Positions 19,068 through 25,240 of a stretch of DNA of 64,000 nt are shown here, in pieces; the first letter of the stretch is position 1, and every line of letters begins with the position of its first letter. The stretch spans positions 2,290,766 through 2,354,765 of the forward strand of contig NZ_OY781616.1 of the NCBI RefSeq assembly GCF_963677005.1, in the 5' to 3' direction. The notes under the pieces are model-generated. The model was given only the letters and a program-made list of their open reading frames with translations, was not told the origin of the DNA and did no database searches. This stretch comes from Maridesulfovibrio sp. GTDB lineage: Bacteria; Desulfobacterota; Desulfovibrionia; Desulfovibrionales; Desulfovibrionaceae. Position numbers and translations under genes: made by a program.

Positions 19068-19121
19068 CTATAAATCTCCTGCCCCTCGGACAAACGAGAG
19101 GGTTTCATTTAAGTGCAAATT

Positions 19122-19144
19122 AGGCGGGCCCCCAGGACCCGCCT
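19122..19144 (-). other. Intercistronic hairpin between orp and mrpORP
   Basis: Stem AGGCGGG / CCCGCCT with a nine-base G/C-rich loop, in the 210-base space before mrpORP. No clear T-run follows. It may be a partial terminator or an RNA-stability element that sets orp:mrpORP ratio. Confidence 0.4.
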
Positions 19145-19277
19145 CACTGAAACATTCAGGTTAATCTAAGATTCATAAGAATCTTGTCAATGCCTGAACA
19201 ACCAACAGGAATTGTCCAGTCGTGCCTGCACACAAAGGAGAGGAGAAAAGGCAGGACTGAACCGGATGTAAAAGATT

Positions 19278-19637
19278 CTACCAGTGCCCGTCCTTGTCAG
19301 CTTCACTGGCCGATTCAAGCTTGCCTGCCTTGAAGGAGGCCAGAGCCTCTGCAACAGTTCCGCTTTCAATGAGGTGCACAGAGATTTTGCCTTTGTCCAG
19401 AGCCATAAATGCCTTCGGACCTACATGCCCGGTAATTACGGCCTTGGCACCCGTCGCGGCCACATTCTGGGCGGACTGGATTCCGGCCCCCTGGGCGGCA
19501 TTCAGGTTCTGAATATTATCCACAAATTCGAAGCCGTCGTTTTCAGTATCGCAGATAAGAAAACCCTTGGCCCGTCCGAAGCGGGGATCCACTTCACCGT
19601 TCAGGTCCTTGCCCTGACAGCTGATAGCTACTTTCAT
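19278..19637 (-). CDS. orp: ORP, orange-protein / dinitrogenase iron-molybdenum cofactor-domain protein
   Basis: A 119-residue single-domain NifX/NifB-C-terminal-like protein: it starts MKVAISCQGKDLNGEVDPRFGRA, continues with FLICDTENDGFEFVDN, and has the GAGIQSAQNVAATGAKAVITGHVG segment that shapes the cofactor-binding face. In Desulfovibrio the homologous ORP binds a heterometallic Mo-Cu cluster. I take the ATG at 19635-19637, which has GGGAGAG upstream, not the longer open frame reaching 19877, because the longer version only reads through the preceding gene in another frame. Its ribosome binding site lies inside the end of the accessory gene, which points to translational coupling. Confidence 0.9.
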   Translation of the reverse strand: MKVAISCQGKDLNGEVDPRFGRAKGFLICDTENDGFEFVDNIQNLNAAQGAGIQSAQNVAATGAKAVITGHVGPKAFMALDKGKISVHLIESGTVAEALASFKAGKLESASEADKDGHW

Positions 19638-19638
19638 A

Positions 19639-20121
19639 TTAATCTCTCCCTTGTCCGTTGCTGAGGGATGGTCCCGCCAAGCGGCCTGCTCCCTGCCCGG
19701 ACCTCTGATTTTTGAAACCACGGCCGCCCTGTCTGCACCGGCCCGGCATGCCGACCCTTCCGCCGCATCCGGGCATGATGTAATTTTCCAGACAGTTCTG
19801 CCTGTAAGCTTCAAGAATTTCATCAACCATTCCCCGTATCCAGGGAATGACTCGGACGCCGGTCCGCTCCAGTTCATTGACTGTGCAGCCGCAGATAGCG
19901 CCGCATATTAAAAACGTTGCCCCGCAGGTCATAATGGCGGATGTCCTGTCCTTTGGGTCTTTTGAGGGAAGGGATAGGTAACCTGCGGGGCAAATTTCAT
20001 TGTCTGTCACCCGGAACAGTTTTAGTTCCGAAGCATTATCAAACACCGAGGCCAGCCTGTTTTCATAACAGGCCAAACAAAGCAGCTTTGAATTATGATT
20101 GCTTTCTTCGTTTCCTCTCAT
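19639..20121 (-). CDS. ORP-cluster accessory protein (NifX-like start, glycine-rich tail)
   Basis: A 160-residue protein whose N-terminal part (LLCLACYENRLASVFDNASELKLFRV) resembles the beginning of dinitrogenase-cofactor domain proteins, followed by ICPAGYL, a cysteine-rich middle (MTCGATFLICGAICGC) and a glycine/arginine-rich tail typical of metal-cluster-handling proteins. In Desulfovibrio vulgaris a comparable gene lies directly before orp in the second orp operon. The ATG at 20119-20121 is only two bases from the start site predicted by the -24/-12 promoter, so either the mRNA is nearly leaderless or the true start is further in. It is the first gene of the accessory-orp-mrpORP operon. 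Confidence 0.7.
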   Translation of the reverse strand: MRGNEESNHNSKLLCLACYENRLASVFDNASELKLFRVTDNEICPAGYLSLPSKDPKDRTSAIMTCGATFLICGAICGCTVNELERTGVRVIPWIRGMVDEILEAYRQNCLENYIMPGCGGRVGMPGRCRQGGRGFKNQRSGQGAGRLAGPSLSNGQGRD

Positions 20122-20132
20122 GCTCTGACTAA

Positions 20133-20150
20133 AAGCATTCTTTGTGCCTG
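20133..20150 (-). promoter_or_regulatory. Sigma-54 (-24/-12) promoter of the orp operon
   Basis: Minus-strand AGGCAC-N6-TGCTT gives the required GG and GC exactly ten bases apart (GG at 20147-20148, GC at 20135-20136). The DNA just upstream (20151-20220) is very AT-rich, as expected for bending. The neighbouring gene is an enhancer-binding protein, which supports the call. Confidence 0.75.
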
Positions 20151-20245
20151 CTCAATTTTAATCAATAATTTTAATAAATTAAAGCAAAGATGAATTTTAA
20201 GATACAGCAGAATGGGATTAAAACAAGTCGAGAAAGAAACAAAAA

Positions 20246-20260
20246 GGCGAATTATACGCC
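20246..20260 (-). terminator. Weak terminator at the end of orpR
   Basis: GGCG/CGCC stem with a seven-base loop overlapping the orpR stop codon, followed on the minus strand by TTTTTG. Short stem, so only weak support. Confidence 0.4.
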
Positions 20261-21595
20261 CATTTCATCACAGCGGGAAACTATGCGCCGGAGAGTATCC
20301 TTGGATATTCCAAGTTCACGGCAGGTAGCCATTTTTTTCTGATTGTTTCTTTCCAGAGCGCGCCGGACCGCGAGGCATTTTATCTCCTCCATGGTCAGGG
20401 GCATATCGGCGGAAGGAAGGGATTCCCTTGATTGGGGCTGCAGATATTCGGGCAGATGCTCTACCTGGATAAATCCGCTCGGACACAGGATGAAGGCGAA
20501 TTCAAGAATGTTCTCAAGCTCACGCACATTGCCGGGAAAAGGGTGGCGCATGAGAATCTGCAGGGTATCTTCGGAAACACCGTCAATATCCTTTCCCTGC
20601 AGGGCATTAAGCCTGCTTATGAAATGATTGATGAGAAGAGGTATATCCTCAACTCGATCCTTTAGCGGAGGGAGTGTCAGGGTAACCACGTTAAGCCGGT
20701 AAAACAGGTCCTGACGGAATGTTCCCTGCTCCACCAGTTCGGCAAGATTCCTGTTGGTAGCGGCGACCACCCTTACATCCGCTTTTACGCTGGCAACAGC
20801 GCCCAACGGTTCAAACGACTTTTCCTGGAGAACCCTCAAAAGTTTTACCTGCAGGTTCGCGGGCATGTCCCCTATCTCATCAAGAAAGATGGTCCCTCCG
20901 GCAGCAAGTTCAAAGCGGCCGGCCTTGTCTTTTCTGGCATCGGTAAAGGCCCCTTCCTTGTAGCCGAAAAGTTCCGACTCCAGCAGGTTGTCCGGCAGTG
21001 CTCCGCAGTTTACGGCCACAAACGGACCGTTCCGGCGATCGCTGAGATTATGTATTGCGCGGGCGAAAAGCTCCTTCCCGGTACCGGACTCACCGAGAAG
21101 CAGCACCGTGGCCTCACTCCTGCTCACCTGCGGCAGAATGGAAAAAACCTTGGCCAGCGGCCTGCTCTTGCCGATGATATCCTCAAAACGCCACGAATCC
21201 TCAACTTCCCTGCGAATTATCTGGATATCAGTCAGATCGCGAAAACTCTCGACCCCGCCAAGCTGATTGCCGGCAGCATCCACAAGCGGAGAAGCACTTA
21301 TCGAGATAGGGACCTTGCGGCCATCGGCATGAATGAAAAATATGGATTTGTTGCTGATGCGCCCGCACCCGTTCATGCAGGAACGCAATGCACACTCCCC
21401 ATCGCAAAGACTGGAATGAAATACGTCCCAGCACTTGGAACCAACTGCTTCTTCCGCCGGCACGCCGGTTATGCGGCTCGCCGCTTCATTGAAGAATGTA
21501 ATGTTCCAGTCCAGATCAACCGTGAAGACTCCATCGGCAAGGGAGTCCAGCACAGCGGAACAGGGCAGGTTGCTGGGGAATTTCATCTGGCGCAT
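20252..21595 (-). CDS. orpR: OrpR-like sigma-54-dependent enhancer-binding regulator with PAS domain
   Basis: A 447-residue activator: PAS domain about 12-130, AAA+ domain about 150-370 with Walker A GESGTGKELFARAIH and Walker B GGTIFLDEIGDMP, and a Fis-type helix-turn-helix at the end (NNQKKMATCRELGISKDTLRR). In the loop that contacts sigma-54 the sequence is GAFTDA rather than GAFTGA. The gene lies directly before the orp operon, whose promoter is of the -24/-12 type, so it matches the OrpR regulator known from D. vulgaris. PAS cysteines (CWDVF, CDGEC, CMNGC) could bind a redox-sensitive cofactor; this is inference. The ATG at 21593-21595 or the one at 21584-21586 may start translation. Confidence 0.85.
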   Translation of the reverse strand: MRQMKFPSNLPCSAVLDSLADGVFTVDLDWNITFFNEAASRITGVPAEEAVGSKCWDVFHSSLCDGECALRSCMNGCGRISNKSIFFIHADGRKVPISISASPLVDAAGNQLGGVESFRDLTDIQIIRREVEDSWRFEDIIGKSRPLAKVFSILPQVSRSEATVLLLGESGTGKELFARAIHNLSDRRNGPFVAVNCGALPDNLLESELFGYKEGAFTDARKDKAGRFELAAGGTIFLDEIGDMPANLQVKLLRVLQEKSFEPLGAVASVKADVRVVAATNRNLAELVEQGTFRQDLFYRLNVVTLTLPPLKDRVEDIPLLINHFISRLNALQGKDIDGVSEDTLQILMRHPFPGNVRELENILEFAFILCPSGFIQVEHLPEYLQPQSRESLPSADMPLTMEEIKCLAVRRALERNNQKKMATCRELGISKDTLRRIVSRCDEMGV

Positions 21596-21635
21596 GTCTC
21601 CGGAGGCCCTGCGGGCCCTGCTGGGGATTCGAACC

Positions 21636-21698
21636 CCCGGAAGGCGCGAACCCGCCCGAGAACACTGTTTCAGTTCGGACGGGCCTGAGCCTTCCGGG
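21636..21698 (-). other. Large inverted repeat in the hypB-orpR intergenic region
   Basis: A ten-base perfect stem (21636-21645 with 21689-21698) encloses nested stems GCCCG/CGGGC (21654-21658, 21680-21684) and GAAC/GTTC. Directly beyond it, toward orpR, is a T-arm-like GGGGTTCGAATCCCC. The whole could form a structured leader of orpR. There is no run of T, and no acceptor stem or anticodon that would make a tRNA. Confidence 0.5.
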
Positions 21699-21725
21699 AG
21701 TATTTATTCAATGTCAGACAAGAAG

Positions 21726-22382
21726 TTACGCTTTTTCGGAGCGGGCTTTACGCAACCAGGCGTACCAGTCTTCAAGTCCTTCGCGAGTACGGCAGGACAT
21801 GGGGAAAAGCTCTATATCGGCGTTAAGCTTGCGAGCATGGTTTTTGGCCTTTTCAAGGTCGAAATCAACATACGGCAGCAGGTCGATCTTGTTCAGGATC
21901 ATTACGGATGAAATATGAAACATGAGGGGATACTTTTCAGGTTTGTCATCACCTTCAGTAACCGTGAGCAGGGTTATCTTGTGATCTTCACCGACATTGA
22001 ATTCTGCCGGGCAGACCAGATTACCCACGTTTTCAACAAACAGGATGTCCAGCCCTTCAAGGTCCAGCAGGGAAAGAGCTTCCTTGACCTGGCTGGAATT
22101 GAGATGGCAGCCGCCCTCGGTATTTATCTGAACGGCCTGAGCACCTGTAGCCGCAACCCGGCGGGCATCGTTGTCGGTCTGAAGATCACCCTCGATTACG
22201 GCCATCTTGAATTCATCCTTGAGATCGGCAAGGGTCTTTTCCAGCAGACTGGTTTTGCCGGACCCCGGAGAACTCATCAGGTTCAGGCACAGTATGTTTT
22301 TTTCCTTGAAAAACTGTTTGAGCTCTTCAGCAATTCTATCATTTGCTTCCAGAATATTTCTTACTACGGGAATCTCGCCCAT
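21726..22382 (-). CDS. hypB: HypB, hydrogenase nickel-incorporation GTPase
   Basis: HypB is the GTPase that, with HypA, delivers nickel to [NiFe]-hydrogenases. The 218-residue protein has P-loop SSPGSGKTSLLEKTL near residues 37-51, the metal site GGCHLN near 110-115, VENVGNLVCPA and the NKIDLLPYVDFD guanine-specificity motif. It lacks the N-terminal CxxCGC and histidine-rich nickel-storage segments found in some homologues. It follows hypA by 60 bases on the same strand. No hydrogenase structural gene is in the window. Confidence 0.93.
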   Translation of the reverse strand: MGEIPVVRNILEANDRIAEELKQFFKEKNILCLNLMSSPGSGKTSLLEKTLADLKDEFKMAVIEGDLQTDNDARRVAATGAQAVQINTEGGCHLNSSQVKEALSLLDLEGLDILFVENVGNLVCPAEFNVGEDHKITLLTVTEGDDKPEKYPLMFHISSVMILNKIDLLPYVDFDLEKAKNHARKLNADIELFPMSCRTREGLEDWYAWLRKARSEKA

Positions 22383-22442
22383 TTCCGTCTCCTTTTAAAC
22401 AATCCTTAACTAAGGCTAAAAAAGTTCAGATTTCCGGGAATC

Positions 22443-22790
22443 TCAATCAACCTCGATGCTCTCGATCTGCAGTTCCTTTCCCTGCAGTACCTCGTGGCCT
22501 ATTTCCAAGCCGCACTTAGGACAGGCCATGTACAGCTTGTCTTCAGGCGTAAACTCCTCCCCGCAGCCGCCGCATCGGACCTTTATCGGAATTTCCCTTA
22601 CTTCAAGAACTGAACCTTCAAACTTTGTTCCGATGGTTACAGCTTCCCAGCCGAAAGTAAGTGCATCAGACACCACTCCGGCAAGGGCTCCGTTTCCCAC
22701 ATTGATTTTCTTCAGCGTGGAATCCGGCTGCTTCTCCATTTCCTCTTGAATTATTGCAAAGATACTTTGCGCAATTGACATTTCATGCAT
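22443..22790 (-). CDS. hypA: HypA, hydrogenase nickel metallochaperone
   Basis: A 115-residue protein. I start it at the ATG giving MHEMSIAQSI, because His2-Glu3 after the initiator form the conserved nickel site; the longer open frame upstream has no support. Two CxxC pairs (CGGC near 73 and CPKC near 91) form the zinc site. It hands nickel to HypB for [NiFe]-hydrogenase assembly. It heads the hypA-hypB unit, which may continue into orpR. Call is firm. Confidence 0.94.
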   Translation of the reverse strand: MHEMSIAQSIFAIIQEEMEKQPDSTLKKINVGNGALAGVVSDALTFGWEAVTIGTKFEGSVLEVREIPIKVRCGGCGEEFTPEDKLYMACPKCGLEIGHEVLQGKELQIESIEVD

Positions 22791-23134
22791 AAAATCTGGA
22801 CTAACCCAAAAAATTATCAGGGGCAAGGTGCAGCAGCGCATAATTCCGGAACCTTTGGGAGATAAATTTGCAATCAAATTTTTACCTTTAAAAACAACAT
22901 GTTCCAAAAATACAATAGACAAACGACAAAATACGCTGAACAACTGAACGCAAGAGTGGACGGCCTTGCGGGAATATTAAAGCTTGAGTATGTGAAGATT
23001 GTGTTTTATCCATGTGCCGTTTCCAGTAAACACTCCGGAACAGGAACCAATCCTGTTTCAGCCAGCCGATCTCCACTACCGGAGACAGACAATCATATAT
23101 TCACCGGATATTCCGGACTCTGGAGGACACGCAG
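22791..23134. other. Divergent intergenic region, hypA / CBS-ACT gene
   Basis: About 340 bases holding the promoters of two divergent units. The hypA side is AT-rich. I found no -24/-12 or convincing sigma-70 pair that I would defend, and no open frame with a ribosome binding site. Confidence 0.5.
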
Positions 23135-23791
23135 ATGTATGTGGGACTGAAAATGCTCAAGGACTTTGTCACCGTTACGCCCGACACTCCGGTGAGGGAA
23201 GCGGACAAAATTCTGGAAGACAATCAGTTGTGGATGCTTCTGGTCAAGGATGGTGACGAACTTATCGGTTACGTTACCAAGGAAGATGTCCGCGCAGCGT
23301 TGCCGTCGGTTATCAACTCTCTTGACAAGCATGAACTGAACTATCTGATCAGCAAGGTCACTGTTCGCGAAGTCGTGCACAAAAACATCACCACCATCCC
23401 GCCGGAAACAGAGATTGAGGCCGCAGCGGACCTCATGTTTGAAATGAACCTGTCCGGCATTGCCGTTGTGGATGAAAACAAGAAGCTTATTGGCTACATC
23501 AACCGCAACAAAATGCTCGAAGTTCTGGTTGAGGAAATGGGACTCAAGCAGGGTGGCAGCCGTATTGTCATTGATGTGGAGGAACGGACAGGGATTATCT
23601 ACGAAGTTGCCGGAATCATCTCCAACATGAAATACAGCATCATCAGCACCTGCGTTTTCAACCACCGCAACAGGCGGGTGGTTGTTGTCCGCGTAGCCAC
23701 GGAAGACCCTACCCCGATCATCGCGAGCATCCGGGAAAGAGGTTACAAGGTTGTTGGACCGGAAGATTTCATGGACGACTGGAAAAGTTAG
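23135..23791 (+). CDS. CBS-CBS-ACT domain protein (AcuB-like)
   Basis: A 218-residue cytosolic protein with two CBS motifs (about 1-60 and 75-135; VTVTPDTPVREADKIL and TTIPPETEIEAAADLM) forming one Bateman module for an adenosyl ligand, and a C-terminal ACT-like domain (about 142-210; IVIDVEERTGIIYEVAGII) for an amino-acid-like ligand. This is the AcuB-type architecture. No enzyme domain is present, so it is likely a regulatory subunit or sensor; the partner cannot be named from context. A GGAGG precedes the ATG and a terminator follows, so it is a single-gene unit. Confidence 0.8.
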   Translation: MYVGLKMLKDFVTVTPDTPVREADKILEDNQLWMLLVKDGDELIGYVTKEDVRAALPSVINSLDKHELNYLISKVTVREVVHKNITTIPPETEIEAAADLMFEMNLSGIAVVDENKKLIGYINRNKMLEVLVEEMGLKQGGSRIVIDVEERTGIIYEVAGIISNMKYSIISTCVFNHRNRRVVVVRVATEDPTPIIASIRERGYKVVGPEDFMDDWKS

Positions 23792-23858
23792 GCGCTGCAA
23801 CAGCAGATTTTATCCGTCGGCTCCTATTTGATATGAAAGCGGATACCGATCGTAAAAA

Positions 23859-23898
23859 AACGGGCTGTCCCATACAGGGGCAGCCCGTTACTTTTTGA
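23859..23898 (+). terminator. Rho-independent terminator after the CBS-ACT gene
   Basis: AACGGGCTG (23859-23867) pairs with CAGCCCGTT (23881-23889), with further CCC/GGG pairing inside, followed by ACTTTTTG. Confidence 0.85.
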
Positions 23899-24021
23899 TT
23901 CGGCTTTATGTTATCTCACAGACCGGATCAGCCGGTTTCCGTTAAGCTCATATGCCTATCATATAGTATTATGCCTGTATTACTGCTTTTAATTCTAAAA
24001 GAGACCACAGGACCGGATTTA

Positions 24022-24333
24022 TCAGCCGCAGCTGCCGGAGCAGGAACCGCATTCCCCTCCGCCGCCAAGTTCCATTCTGGAATCAATGACGAATCCGGTA
24101 TAGCTTAAGTCAACCCGGAAAGGGCTGCCCTGCTCGTTGAGATCCTTATCGATCAGAAAGGTAAACCCTTCAACATCAAGCGTATCGTCAGTACCTTTTG
24201 GCTCATCCAGAGCCAATGCCAGCCGGGGGCCGGCTCAACCGCCGGTAGCCAGATATACGCGGATAGGGGTTCTGTCTTTATCTGCAAAATAGTTTTCAAG
24301 CTGTTTTAATGCAGCATCGGTTAATTCAACCAT
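24022..24333 (-). CDS. HesB/IscA-like selenoprotein (in-frame UGA read as selenocysteine)
   Basis: An AGGAGG and ATG at 24331-24333 start a frame that meets TGA at codon 33 (24235-24237) and then continues in the same frame to a TGA at 24022-24024, giving 103 residues. Up to the first TGA it reads RVYLATGG and after it AGPRLALALDEP; this is the place of the first conserved cysteine of the IscA/HesB fold. The rest shows the family pattern (GFTFLIDKDL, VDLSYTGFVIDS) and ends in GGGGECGSCSGSCG with the paired C-terminal cysteines. HesB-like selenoproteins are a known bacterial family and Desulfovibrio encodes selenocysteine. A hairpin beyond the UGA fits a bacterial SECIS. Role: Fe-S or other metal/sulfur chemistry, not established. 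Confidence 0.85.
24198..24216 (-). promoter_or_regulatory. Candidate bacterial SECIS hairpin
   Basis: In the mRNA, a seven-base perfect stem (TTGGCTC / GAGCCAA) with a five-base loop TGGAT begins 18 bases after the UGA; the loop starts 25 bases after it and has a G in its first two positions, as bacterial SECIS elements do. A smaller GCCGG/CCGGC hairpin lies between it and the UGA. Confidence 0.75.
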
Positions 24334-24427
24334 TTTTTCCTCCTCATAGATTTTGTCTATCTAAAATAAGATTTGTATCAGGTTTTGTCAAATGCATTGA
24401 GTTGACCTTGTTACAACCATGAGGTAG

Positions 24428-24470
24428 GTGTTACCGTTCAATAGGGATTGCCGTTCAAAAAAAGTGTTAC
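24428..24470. repeat. Repeated motifs upstream of the TetR-family gene
   Basis: CCGTTCAA occurs at 24434-24441 and 24451-24458, and GTGTTAC at 24428-24434 and 24464-24470. The four elements form two mirrored-order pairs around the centre. They sit about 80-125 bases before the tetR-like start and may be operators. Confidence 0.45.
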
Positions 24471-24551
24471 ATATTCTCATTTTTTGATTATGATATTTCC
24501 ATTAACAAGACCGACAACCGGCGAACAAATGCGTCTAAGGGAGACCGCAGC

Positions 24552-25109
24552 ATGAAGACCAAGGATATCATCCTCGCAACAGCCAAGGAAATGATCTCAG
24601 AGGTGGGTTTCCACAAAGCCACAACGGCCAATCTGGCCAAGGCTGCCAACATTTCAGAAGGAACTATCTACAGGCATTTTGAAAGCAAGGAAGACATCCT
24701 CATGCATATTCTCAATGCCCTCGAAGAACAATTTTCGTATTACATTGAGGCGATACGCAAAAAACTGGATGTAAAGGAATGTTCACTTGAAGACATTATG
24801 AATGAATATTTCGACTTCTTCGAGAAGAATGAAATAGATATGAAGATCATGCTCTCGACATACGGGCTGCTTGATTCCTCCAAACGGCTTATGGCTGTTT
24901 TCCTGAAGAACCTTGAACTCATTCTTGAAGACTGCATCCGTATCGGAGTGGAAAAGGGCGAAATCAAGGATATAAACATCGAAGACAACGCAACAGTCGT
25001 CATGACCATCATTTTCGGCCTGACCAGAATGCAGCTCTACTGGCCTGCCGGACGTGATGTACGGAAGGAAGCAGTGGAATTCTGCCGCCGCAGCATCATT
25101 ATCAGCTAG
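24552..25109 (+). CDS. TetR-family transcriptional regulator
   Basis: A 185-residue repressor with the N-terminal TetR helix-turn-helix (residues about 5-50; SEVGFHKATTANLAKAANISEGTIYRHFESKEDI split across helices 1-4) and an all-helical ligand and dimer domain. The start has GGGAGA upstream. No efflux or metabolic gene adjoins it on the same strand, so its target may be itself or the divergent selenoprotein gene. Repeated motifs in the upstream region are candidate operators. Ligand unknown. Confidence 0.88.
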   Translation: MKTKDIILATAKEMISEVGFHKATTANLAKAANISEGTIYRHFESKEDILMHILNALEEQFSYYIEAIRKKLDVKECSLEDIMNEYFDFFEKNEIDMKIMLSTYGLLDSSKRLMAVFLKNLELILEDCIRIGVEKGEIKDINIEDNATVVMTIIFGLTRMQLYWPAGRDVRKEAVEFCRRSIIIS

Positions 25110-25132
25110 ATCGGCATCTATTCGACCAAACG

Positions 25133-25170
25133 AAAATGGCCGTCCATTAGGGCGGCCATTTTTTTTATTA
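25133..25170 (+). terminator. Rho-independent terminator after the TetR-family gene
   Basis: AAAATGGCCG (25133-25142) pairs with CGGCCATTTT (25153-25162), followed by a long T-run. Confidence 0.9.
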
Positions 25171-25181
25171 CATCACAATGG

Positions 25182-25222
25182 ACAAAAAGAATTCCCTGCC
25201 GATTCAGCGACAGGGAATTCTT
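25182..25222 (-). terminator. Rho-independent terminator after dcrA
   Basis: A 12-base perfect stem (25187-25198 with 25211-25222) followed on the minus strand by TTTTTGTCC. Confidence 0.85.
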
Positions 25223-25240
25223 CGTATCTCCAAGAAGTGG

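Noticed and set aside
18018..19073. 351-residue frame antisense to mrpORP
   Set aside because: mrpORP on the other strand has full Mrp and ORP motifs; this frame has none.
19278..19877. 199-residue version of ORP starting at 19877
   Set aside because: The extra 80 residues run through the accessory gene in another frame and have no likeness to ORP; the internal ATG at 19637 has a strong ribosome binding site and the family start.
21600..21700. tRNA gene on the minus strand, suggested by GGGGTTCGAATCCCC
   Set aside because: No matching acceptor stem, anticodon arm or CCA end could be drawn; only the T-arm-like hairpin is present.
24022..24216. 64-residue protein from a TTG start
   Set aside because: It is the downstream part of the UGA-containing HesB-like gene; the family fold and a strong start lie upstream in the same frame.
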